DNA from: Ciona savignyi
Lineage: Eukaryota; Chordata; Ascidiacea; Phlebobranchia; Cionidae
Assembly (NCBI GenBank): GCA_000149265.1
Contig: CH003388.1
Coordinates: 138,138-202,137 of the forward strand
DNA: 64,000 nucleotides
Direction of reading: 5' to 3'
In this document: positions 1-11,400 of the stretch, one piece after another
Layout of the letters: the number at the start of each line of letters is the position of its first letter
Position numbering within the stretch: the stretch's first letter is position 1
Made by a program: the position numbers and the translations under genes
The notes under the pieces: model-generated
Seen by the model: only the letters and a program-made list of their open reading frames with translations
Database searches by the model: none
Told to the model about the DNA's origin: nothing

Positions 1-366
1 CTTAATATTTATTATGCCTTTAGAAATTATTCCCACCCCTCTTTAAACAAGTTCCATTCCCACGATTTATCTCCAATAAACAATATATTTTTTGAATGTT
101 AATAAAGACCAGTTTAGTTTTTTTAACAATACCCAATTAAAATGTTACCTTAATGACTATATTATAAAAAATATTGCCCAAAACGCACTGATGTTTCGGG
201 AGTTTTTTTTAACTAGAACAGTAAAATAAATCAAACAGTGATCCAATTGCTCTAATCAACCACATAGCAGTCTAGCTCATGTACTCAAAAATAGTCTCAC
301 CCCCGTTATTCTCTATCGTGTTCTTAGCAAGCCCAGCTCGGTTCATGCTTTGGTCAACTCGAGGCT

Positions 367-434
367 CTTGCCTGGTAAGAGGAGATAAGACTTGCCTGGT
401 AAGAGGAGTTAAGACTTGCCTGGTAATAGGAGCA
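367..434. repeat. 24-bp tandem repeat, about 2.9 copies
   Basis: Units start at 367, 391 and 415 and share the core CTTGCCTGGTAAGAGGAG. The third copy is slightly diverged. It lies in non-coding DNA and no function is evident. Confidence 0.85.
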
Positions 435-1821
435 ATTACGCAAGTCAGCAAGATTCCTATTCGCTGAATTAGTTAAGTGTAAATTCGGGACGAGATGGTG
501 CCTTTGGCAAGAAAGGCTATAGCCTTGTTATAACAGTGTTATAACACTCCTCGCATTTTTTTCTACTTTTTTGCGAAAATTAGATAAACATAGAATAAAC
601 TAGATGAGTTACTTGATCAAATGAGCCAAAGCTGATGTCCCTAGCATCACGCGTTTCGAAGAAATCTCCCATTTATTCTATTTTACGGATTTTAGTATGC
701 CTTGTTACTTACCCAAAACCAGAAAAATCGGGAATCAGTAAACACTTTTAATTTTTAATTTTAAAGAAATTAAGAAAAGTAAAGAAATTAAAATTTCCCA
801 GTTTATTTCCGAAAAGCCCGGCGCAATTTTATAAAAAAAACTTCGGGAAGCAGCCAAAATATGTGTGATTACTTTTACAAAGGTATGCGACTGTTGTAGT
901 GACATTCGCGGCTTGTGTCATATTTGTTGTACAATATATTTAGTTTTTGCTAAACTGTTTAAGTAAGCCATTATTGTATGCTGCACAGCCGTGTGCGCCT
1001 GTTCCAAAAACTTTTGTAAATCATTTCCTCTGCGTGCCAACGCGCTATTATTCCCAACATTTCCTATATGATCTTTCCCACACATTGTGCCAGACAAGCG
1101 TTGTGTGTATAAACTCATTGTATTAGATTATTATAGAAATCGCGTTTGGGAATAAGGACCAAAATAAATTGCCTGCTTGGAGCTTGGCTCCGGGCATGTC
1201 CAGTCAATCAGTTTAACTGTATTTGTTTCACTGTATTAGTTTATAAGATACAGTAAAGAAACCTTCCGAGACGGAGTCAATTCGGAGTCTACGTAGTTGG
1301 AGAACTCAGGGCAGGTTCAGTGCAAGGTATAAGCACGCCAACCGATCACTAAAGCACCTGATTCTCCACACTGTATATTTTTTTTTGTGGGAACACTGAC
1401 TACCTAAATTTACTCAGTTTAAATAGTTTTACTTTTTGCTTCATTTACATTGCTAACCCTCGTCGCATCCATTTTAAATCCGAGTAATGAATAGAGCTGT
1501 CTAAAACGAGTAATGAATAGAGCTGATTGCATCCTGTAAATCTGGCACTCTATGCGATCTCTAAGTATTATCGTTTTATTCACTATACTAAAGATTAGCA
1601 AAAGGACCTATAAGCTATAATATAGTGACCTTTATTTGAATATATATCAGTTAATGTAAACATATTTTAGTTCAAATGTGTTTCGCACAAAAAAGAAAAT
1701 ACTACATTAATATAATCTTAAATATCTATACTTAAATAATAGCACAACTTATACCTTTCTGTATTATACCTACGCACTCAGTTGCTTTGTCAGTTTTTTT
1801 CTTATTTGTAAAATGGTTTTG

Positions 1822-1832
1822 TTTCACTGCAG
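1822..1832 (+). promoter_or_regulatory. Splice acceptor abutting the start codon (possible trans-splice site)
   Basis: The pyrimidine-rich stretch TTTCACTGCAG ends at 1832 and the ATG begins at 1833, leaving no room for a conventional 5' leader. Either a spliced leader is joined here or an upstream non-coding exon is spliced to it. Confidence 0.5.
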
Positions 1833-4800
1833 ATGCGATGCTCAGTAAGGTTATATTCTAGAAGTAGTATATCATGGAGTTTGGTAGTTACAATTGGGTT
1901 TTCGTTTGTATTGATAACTTTTTATTCTATGAAACTTTGGCTAATCGAGAAAGCCGATAGGCAAATAGTCCAGGTTAACCGCAATGTTGCTCCACTCAAC
2001 AATGAAAAGAAACAAGAAATTGTTGGACAAATGGGAAAAGCAATTAACACTGTATTGTGGACCATTAATTCAACGTATGGAGTCACAGAAAATGCTTCAA
2101 CTTTGCTGGAAGAAACAATAAATGTAGAATCAACATTGAGTGCTTCATCCCACCGTGAGATGACCCATACTTCAATAGTATCGGGTAAGCAGGTTTTTTT
2201 CTATGAGAAAAGTTAATTATTATCCAAGATACATCTACTTTGTTCGAAACGGTCATTAAATTACTGTTTACAAGCCCGTGTCGTGCTATGGTAATGACAT
2301 TTATTGCCCAGTCGTAACTTCAACGGAGGAGACACAAACAAAACCAGCAACTGCACTAACAAATATGTCTTCAACGAAAGAACGAAATACGCCGATATAT
2401 AATGTACGTAAAAAGATTTTGCAATTTATAAGGAATTAGACAACCGAAATGCGGTTGTCACATCATGTCCCTATAGTTATATATATTCTTAATTGGCGAG
2501 TGTAATTTTACTGTTAAAATAAAGGCTTTTTTTGCGCGCTCACGTTATTTGTAAAATAATAGGATCGTTCTGACCGACGGCCGTTTGGAAACCACTTTAA
2601 ACAATAGCGAATCTGACGATGTCGCCGTTGTTAAATAAAACATGAGTAAGCTACCGTGTTACTCATGCGTGACCAGAAAATATCTTAAGAACACAGAAAT
2701 AAACATAAGTCGAACTATCATGTAGAGTACTATGATCGGATCGTATATTTTAATTTTTTAGTTATACTTAGCACTGCGTCGTTTTATGGCTCATTGAATG
2801 AAAAATATCTTACATATGATTTACAAATTTTCTTGACATGTATAAACACAACAATGTTAGCATAGTGTTAACTATATGCCGCACGCGCTTTATCACGGAA
2901 CATGTTTAGTAACACTGTTAACTAAGGTTAATAAAACCTGAATTTCCGGCTTTAGCTATATAATCAATATTTTTTAGGAATGCCCACTGCAAACTTTCTT
3001 TGATATTTCAAATATAAAGCCTCGTGTCAAATTGGATCCCGAGAAATTTATCTTACCATGGTTGCTATGGGGGCCGAACAATCAACTGGTCGGGTTGCGG
3101 GAATCAATTTTTCTCGCAATCAAACTTAACAGGTGACTTCAGTAACCATAAGCCTACATGTCAAATAAGTAGAATGCAATTAAGTCTCCATCCAAAAGTT
3201 CTTGTAAATAATTCAACGTGTTTATAACTTATAAGTAAAAATTTTGAATAACCTTCTTACGTATACAGGACATTAGTGATACCACCCTTTTTGCCACAAA
3301 TCAACGACTATGGACACAAGGGTTTAAAGCTTATATCCGCATTCAATAGAATCAATGTTCCGAGGTTGGCAGGTTTTATATCGACAGTGTCAATTGAAGA
3401 TTTTCAGGGTCAAATGCAATCACTCCCTTGATGTTATATTTCAGGCAAGTAGTAATTTTGCATTATAACTAAAGAGTATTCACCCCACGTTAACCGTCAC
3501 TATTTGTACAACATGTTTTTACTGAACGCTCTAAGTTTCTGGAAGCCGACATTTATGCGGCTCTGCATGATTGCGTCCCATTAGATGGGTTCTGGTATAT
3601 TTTCTCGCATTTTTTAAATTCCATGGGATGATATGCTGTAGTGTTGCTATTCGCGAGACGGTTAAATCTGCATGGTCGTAGAGATTGTACTCTGGAAAAC
3701 TAAAAAGGCACAAAAGAGCGAAAAACCAACGAGCATGGTATGGAAGGTCATGTTTTTAAAAGGAAAAACAAACGTGTAACTACTGTTTTTATCTACAGTA
3801 AATAAAAAATATTGATTTCTCCCTTAAAATCTATATTTGTCCTACCCCATTGCCTCGTAACTCGCGTAATAATAAAATCGTCGGGTGAGGTGAGTCCGCT
3901 ACGCGCTACCCGTTCCAACCCAATAAAAGCACGCACGCAAATTGTTTTCGGGTAAGGTATCGGAAGAAAACTCAACCTTTAAGTCGGTAGCAAAATTACA
4001 AATGCTTTCAGGACAGCGGTAATTCCAATTATCATTAAACCTCAAGATTACCGCATGTTAATAACCTTTGATAATTTGTGCAACGATTCTTGGAAATTAC
4101 AATGTAAAATTTGTTTGTTTTTTATACGGTTTGATTTGTTACTCGAAAGTATTTTAGTTCGTGTATAGTCTGTACTCTAGCAAAGCATCCTTTTGCCTAA
4201 AGATTGGCTTTCTATAGGACAATTTCGAAGTCAATAACAGGATTGCGTATTTTCTTGTGTAAAGCACGTCCCGAGCTTAAATTCAATTTATAGCTTTAAT
4301 TGAATCGATCCCTTTGTTCATTATTGGGTCTTTTATATTCCTGTTTATTATTGTTACTACAATCTGTATTTGGCAAATTCCATTAGTACCGCGCTTGCGC
4401 AGTTGCCGTGAGAAAATCGTATATCGCTACGCTATTCCATTGACATTAACTTTCGTGGTTTAACATGCTATGTTATTTTGATAAACAAAATATATATATC
4501 TTGTTATAAGTTTCCAGGCACCATTAACGTTTATACTTCGCTGGTGTACTTGACAGCTGCGTAAACCTCAGTCAATAGTCCTTGAGATATTTTCAGCATT
4601 GTTTTCTTTAAATGTCATGAGGCTTATAAGCATACCTGAGGTTCGCTCATTCTGAACGTTTTTACTTATATGTCCTTCTGCAATCGCAGTGAATTATTCT
4701 TGTTTGACGTTTCATGTGTGTACAGTTTTTACTTTCGAACTTAGCGGATGTGGTGGAAAGTGTACTGCAGCTACATTTCACTCATATTTACGATACATAC

Positions 4801-7694
4801 AAGTTATTCGATTATCTTTTATACACCCTTCTGATACAAATTCGCCACAGCACAGCAAACTTTTTAATTTCGGTTCCAATATACATGAAAAGTTTTCACT
4901 TCATTTCGGTTGTAATATTCTTCACATCTAAAGCAGCCATGTTTATCCCAGCCCGCCGTATGTTGTCGATCACTTGGCCCGGCAGTCTAAAATTAAAATA
5001 ACTTTGGCTCCCAATTCGAAAAGTGTGCCCACCCCTTAACTAAAGCATAAGCAATTTCCGCGAAAAAGCCATAAATTTAAATTTTCCATGTATGTTTTTT
5101 AAACATGCCGAAAAAATGATTTGTTTTGTAACTTTAAGAGAATAAATATTATATAAATAGATATGTAGTAATAAATGAAGGGTAAAGATTTATAGCTCTT
5201 GAAGTATACATTGATCTAGAAACAAATATAAAAACGTGAAATAACTCCGTTTGTATTTAATATTTGGAATGAGAAAACAAGGATGGATGGTTGGTGTGCT
5301 GAAAATGAATGGTGGTTCAGTATAACAATATAGAACTTTGTGACACGTTTCTCCTCTTGATATTATTGAGTGGATAATGTTTTTATTCTTTAACGAGATG
5401 GTTTGCTTATGTGTTTTACCCACTGTACTTTTTCTTATTAATCTAACAAAGGAGCAAAATACTAAACTATGCTATATAAATCTAATGCTTTAATTAAACG
5501 TGGTATATCAATGGTTTAAAACATCAATATTAGTACTCCCAAATTAAAATATTGACTAGTGTTTTGTCAAAAAAATTGGTCAAGTTTAAATTGTTTAGAA
5601 TTAAAACTAGATTGCATTTCGGATTGCGAGAGTTCTTGCATGTAAGTCCTCTTATCTGTGTGAGAAACATTTAGTTGATTTAATAGCGATCGATTTGAAA
5701 TTTAATTTAATAATACAAACATTGCAATGTCTTCGAATCAACTGTGGGCAAGCGTGTCCGTTCCCTGGTGGTTATATTTAGGAGACCGGGTAAACAACAT
5801 TCATACAGGCTACCACTTCATTTAGAACCGGCCTCGCTGGTGCCTTGCGTTGAAGGAGGTTGAATCCCTTTCAGGACTCAATATTTTTCGAGTAAAATCA
5901 ACACCTGGTGTCAGCGGAAGGGTAACTTTCGACAGAAATGAGACTCAGTGCAAAGTTCCCGACATAGCAACCTACCCGGGCACCGTGACACCCGAAACCA
6001 GTCATAACTCAAAAAAACTGGATCAAGTTTTTAAGTAAGTAATAGGCGAATGTTCCACTATACATTGCTAAATGCAACAAACTATTATATTACATTAGGC
6101 ATATATCGGCACGTTGACGAGTATCTTCGATTCGTTATTTCAAAAACTGCTCAACAAACGCCAAATTAGGAATTAACACTTATTTAAGATTTCACTGAAA
6201 GATTTTTTGTCTGATATTTCAACGCTTTTCGTTGAGTTATTTCCAACAAAATTTTAAAGAACGTGCATCCAGTAACCTAGAGCAGCGTTTCTCAAACTAT
6301 GGGTCGCGACCCACCGGTGGGTCGCGAAAAGAATCTTGGTGGGTCGTGAAAAGTTATAGAAAGCTCTGATTAACTATACTGGCTATTTCCTAAACAAAAA
6401 GCAAGGGGAAATTATCATAATTGTGACATCACACAATCTTGAATCGTGGCGTGATCTTCACCTGACCTCAGGTCCACTGAACCTTTCGTCTCTCACACAT
6501 GTTACAACAACTATATATAAAGTTAAGTGGGTCGCCATAAATTGTGGTAATTAATAGTGGGTCCCAATTCTAAAAAGTTTGAGAACCACTGACCTAGAGG
6601 AATCAGTGAAGTTCATTTTTTTCCTATGCTCCAGAACTCTCGGCTCGAAGAACTAATTATTTTTAACCTAATCAAATTAGTTAAAGATTCTAAAACTAAC
6701 CAAAACGATGATAAGTATATATCAACTATGGTAAATGTGTATATAAATATTTTTCTTATACTTTTAGTTCGACGAAAAAGTGCGCAATGTTTCTTTACCC
6801 TTTCAAATCGATTACAATTCCTACCATGGGAGCGCCCCTCCCTGATAACGTGAAAACTGCGCCCGACATTGAAGAGCTGACGAGTACATCGACCATCAAT
6901 AAAGCCAGTGACACAGTCCTGTTAGCAGCAATTGAGCATGCGACCACCAGGCCACCATACGTGCTTAATATTGCGACAGATTTTATCCGGAATGTCATGA
7001 ATACCGATGTCTTTATAGCCGTCCATTGGAGGTGAGACTTAAAAAATGAAAACATTACATTGTTTCCGCCGTTTGATTGCCAAAGCTAATGTAGTGTGTT
7101 TTATATGATTTACACGCATTGTACTGGTTTAGTTGTAATTGCAGTTTCTTGGTCATTATTAAAAAAAAGCGATTTAAATTTAACGTTTTGTATTTACTTT
7201 TAAATCACAGGTTTGACAAAGAAATGGTTGATGTGATGTGCTTACTCAATGACAAAGACCCAATTTGTAACGTAACGTTTACCCCCGATCACCTTGCTAA
7301 GGCAATTATCGAGGTTCGAAGCAAAGCAGGAAACAGTTCATCCCACATTCCAGTTTACATTGCTGCACCACCGACGCTAACAAAATTCATTTTAAAAGTT
7401 GAAGAAATCCTTCAGAATCAAACAATAACTCGCAAACACCCCGGCGACAGGTTGATTTGGTCCTTAAGCGAGTTAGGAAAATACACTGATCACAAGTTTC
7501 CGCCTAAACTTTGCCCAGATATAAGACCGACCCCCAATGATTTTTTATCGTTGGTAGAGATGGAAATTTGCTCACGGAGCACCATTTTCTTATGGTCCAG
7601 GTTTTCGTCGTGGTCAGCAATGGTGCTGCATTCTAGAACCGCATTGAAGCACCCATTTGACCAGTCAGTATTTAATCTAGCTACCGTCGTGTAA
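1833..7694 (+). CDS. O-fucosyltransferase-like type II membrane protein (multi-exon, one exon probably missing)
   Basis: Coding exons read as 1833-2184, 2312-2403, 2978-3132, 3269 to about 3408, 5826-6034, 6768-7031 and 7211-7694. Phases close at every junction except between the fourth and fifth, where a phase 1-to-0 exon is needed; an open stretch after an AG at 4688 is one candidate. The N-terminus has a short cytoplasmic tail and one hydrophobic anchor (about residues 14-32, SLVVTIGFSFVLITFY), as in Golgi or ER glycosyltransferases. Family signs are LPWLLWGPNNQ followed by NRTLVIPPF, which resembles the donor-binding start of GDP-fucose protein O-fucosyltransferases, then FIAVHWRFD in mid-protein and VEMEICSRSTIFLW with FSSWS near the C-terminus. 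The likely role is sugar transfer to secreted proteins; donor and acceptor cannot be read from sequence. Several N-x-S/T sites fit a luminal domain. It runs tail-to-tail with the zinc transporter gene. Confidence 0.78.
3409..5825 (+). other. Long intron region, possibly holding a missed exon
   Basis: The exon ending near 3408 is phase 1 and the exon at 5826 is phase 0, so an exon should lie here. Candidates are an open frame from 4689 after a TGCAATCGCAG acceptor, or a short frame near 3513-3640. Neither shows convincing family motifs. The rest looks non-coding. Confidence 0.4.
6283..6591. mobile_element. hAT-type non-autonomous element (309 bp)
   Basis: The ends are inverted repeats: CAGCGTTTCTCAAACT on the left and the complement of AGTTTGAGAACCACTG on the right, the classic hAT terminal form. 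It is flanked by a perfect 8-bp target duplication, ACCTAGAG, at 6275-6282 and 6592-6599. The interior carries repeated GGTGGGTCG motifs and no coding sequence. It lies in the intron before the exon at 6768. The intact duplication suggests a fairly recent insertion. Confidence 0.93.
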
Positions 7695-8418
7695 ACTTTG
7701 TATTTTAAAGATTATTTATTGTTAACTATGCATGTATGTAAAACTAATTCGTAGATGGTAAAAAATTGCTGCACTGACTGTTGTACATTTTAAAAAATAT
7801 AAATAATTTCACTGAATTGCTAGTGAGCTTAATTTAAAATCTTTAGCATTCAATTATATATTAGGGTTAATATTTTCTTTCGTTGTTTCTTCTCCCAGTA
7901 GCATACCGTCAAACAGGATGCTTCTATTTAGAAAGTTTTATATGCGGTTCTTTTTCACCAATCAAAATAAAAAATCCATTTCATATACTGGGAATACCCA
8001 AAAATGTCTCTTAGCATAGTTGGTAAGTTCGGCAATTTGGCACTGTGTCCATAATACTGCCTCGGTGTGATATCCAAGCCAGCCTCAAAAACTTCTCCAC
8101 GACCTAGTCAACTATATTCGGTCACCAGCCATTATTACTCCTAGTAGTCTTACATTGAGCTGCTTGCAATATTACTTAGGAATTGATGCAGGAATTGTAT
8201 TAAATGTAGATTGTTAATTGCATATGGCACTCTAAATTGCAACCTTAAACTTATCATTGACATATATTATCTGACTTGAACGAATTAAAATAAAACAAAT
8301 ATACTGTACACAAAATATAGAAACTCTGCTAAATTATCTCATGCGTATCATAATAAATGAAAAGTCCAATATTTTTAGAATGAATACAACACAATTATAA
8401 TTTGTCACGTGAAGTCGT
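7695..8418. other. Tail-to-tail intergenic spacer
   Basis: The two flanking genes are transcribed toward each other and this 0.7 kb holds both 3' ends. An AATAAA-like stretch near 7966 could serve the plus-strand gene. Nothing else is recognised. Confidence 0.5.
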
Positions 8419-11400
8419 TTAACTGGTAGCACTGAAAGAGTTCACGATTCTGTCTTCGTAATATGCGATAAGGAAAAGGATCACCCATCCCAATACCATC
8501 CCAAAATTCTGGATACAAAACTGAAGAATTGGATCGTTGCTTCGCTGGTTAACCATTTCGTTAAGCTGAAATATAAACGTTTTAAAGGTAAAGCTAACGA
8601 CACATATTACTATATATACGTATTATTTGAACTTTATTACAGAAATCGAAAGATAAGAAAGCCAAACTAGAGTTTTAAAATATGAAACAAGACTTGTGTG
8701 CTTAATTAAGTGGTGTTCAAAAGAATCTTAAATGTACAATTGTGTTTGTCACGATTGCAGGAAATATCCCTGGGCTATTTAACAAAAATAAAGATTTCTG
8801 CATATTTATATCATGTCGGGCAAAATTTAATGCCGTTACCAATACTAATTTAGGTAGAATTTTAAATTTGGGGGCTGTATCCCTATGTAATTTCTTACAT
8901 TTTAATTCTTGAAAAAACACTGGTTAATGGACTAACATTCCACTAAATCTGATCTACATTAAAACTTCTTCAGCGCTATACTGAAAGGAAGTTTCAGGGA
9001 TTTTCCCAGAGTTTATCATCTAAATTTTAATTTTTTGCATATTTAGAATATGGTATGTAACCATTTTTGTGGATTTGAAGGAATTTGGTAACTCCCTTTC
9101 TGGTCGATATCTGGGCGAAAGCATCCCAAGCGTTTACGAAAAGAAAAAACATAAACAATGTGTTCCTTTTCACAAAATGGTATTTAGAAATCCATAAAAA
9201 ATAAAAATGTTTAATACTCGTTTAGCAGACTTACGATGAGAGTGCGGTATAGTTTCGAGATCACTAAGAGCTTTTATTTGCTACCTACAGTTCTGTACTT
9301 ACAATATCAACTAAGGAAATGTAGATGAACATTCCTGCCACAACCGCCAACAACCACTGCCGAACTTCGGTATCATTCGAAATCGCGAGGCCGACGTATA
9401 ACCCAATGAAGCAGCAGCAGGCAGAAGCAAAGTTTAACATAAGCGCTTTCCACTTTTGAAGCCCATTGTTTATGTAGATTGCAAAATCAGCTGAAAATAA
9501 AATTTGAAAATTAATGAAAAGTGCGAGAAAGGCAAAGGTTACACGTCACTAATAGCGGTTTGTGAGCTATCTTTCACTTTTTCTTTGTGGAATAAAATTT
9601 AATTATTAACAGTTCGTTTGTGTAAACTTAGTCTAACTGAAAACACTGCGATTAAGGCTATGGATTAGAAATACTTATTGTATTTACGTGATACCTTTAA
9701 TCAGACGTTTGGCTTGCATAAGCATGGTAGGCCTACATAACACGAAGGGAGCCCATTAAAACCTTTACCGAATTCATGAGGAAGCTCGTGACAAAAAATG
9801 GCGAGTGAAGTCCCTAGTCCAGTCACCCAGTTCTGGCTGAACGCAGCGCCGATTGCTATTCCATCTCCGAAGTTGTGAAAGGCATCGCCAATGCAAACCA
9901 TTAAGCTCACCGAGTTGATGCCTAGACAGAATGTTGTTGTTTAACGGGGCATTGTGTCAGATGCGAATGATGAGAGTTATCTAATACTGTAGGTATTTCT
10001 TCAATCTAGATAAGTGTAATAAATAAAAGAAATACCAGTTTTAAGCAATACTTGGTGTTCAAAGCAACATATGTATAGTCATAGTGAATTGCTACTGTGG
10101 GCACGTGATGCCTGTCAATTGTTTGTAAAATGTATCCTGTCCACCTACCAAAACAAATCGCTTTATTTTCCATAAGCTCTTCCGTGGCACACGAATCCTG
10201 AGAAGAAAAAAAGAAGAAATTTTCTTCATGTTCAGAAGGGTCGATTTGCAAGAACTCACGTTATCAGTCGTTGCATTTGAATCGATGCTGGTCGGTGTGA
10301 CTTGGTGATGCCCGTGGCTGTGGCCATGAGATATCGCTGTTAAGTCGTAATCTGGGCCATTTTTCTTTTTCTAAACCCCGACAGAGAAAACAACAATTAA
10401 AAGGAAAAACTGGCAAATCCATAGTGCACATGTAGGTCCGTTTTTAAAATTTGTTCAAAATAATAAACCCGTTTATATAATCGGTTAACTCTTGGATCAT
10501 TCAGCCGAAAGGCCGTTTAATTAAAACCGGCCACTTGCCAGTCGATTGTGTCATGGGGAAAACACTTATCAGAATTTAGTTTAACTTAACAAGCAGAAAA
10601 GCTACAAATCACAGAAGAAACGCCTTTCCTATCTATATAGGCCTAGAACACAATAAATACCCAAGTACCTAAAAAATAAATGTTGATAGGATTTTTTAAA
10701 TTTGTTTTTGTGTATTCTTTAACGCGTCCTAAGTTATGAAGCTTACCAGCCTGTGCAGTCGAACGACTTTAACGATGTTTTCAAACAAATACAGCATATA
10801 TAAGCCAGCGATGACAACTACCAATTTGTATAGGTATGTAAAGTCGTCCTTATGTTCCTCTCCAGGAGTGTGTGCGTGGATTCCGAGCACCTGTGACGTA
10901 ACAATTGTTGTAAGGGCAGAAAACAACAACTTATTATTATTACATGAGTAAGAACTAAATTAACAATCCAGGCCTAAAGGACTTGTTACGATAAGGCTGA
11001 CGTGCGTTATCTGTTTATGTGTGGTTAACAAGCACTTGTCATCAGCTGTAAACACTCTTGTACTCACCTCGGGAATTATGTGCAAAAGTGCGTCCCCGGA
11101 AAGCGTTCCCACTCCGAGAGCAATGAAAAACTGTGTTATTAACTTGAAAACCTCGGATTTGAGTGTTGGAAAAAAGATGACACCCACAAATGCCAAAAGA
11201 CTGATAACAGCAACAGCAGCGGTGCCGTAACCGTATTCTGCAAAATAAACCCACTTTAAATAGGAATCTGTTTTGAAAAAATGAGTTAATTTAGAACAAG
11301 GATTCTTAACCGGGGGTATCTACACACCTTGGGGGGTAAGAAGCACTAAAGTAGGGGGTACGAGATGCAAGAAAGATTTCAATGCGTAATTTCATTTTTC

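Larger units (their letters stand above)
1..1832. other. Upstream non-coding sequence
   Basis: No reading frame here looks like a protein. It is AT-rich with short local duplications, including a 26-bp tandem copy near 1481-1530. It probably holds the promoter and any outron of the gene that starts at 1833. Confidence 0.5.

Noticed and set aside
4689-5001. Overlapping 80- and 95-codon open frames as an independent gene
   Set aside because: No recognisable domain. One frame may be the missing exon of the O-fucosyltransferase-like gene, but evidence for a separate gene is lacking.
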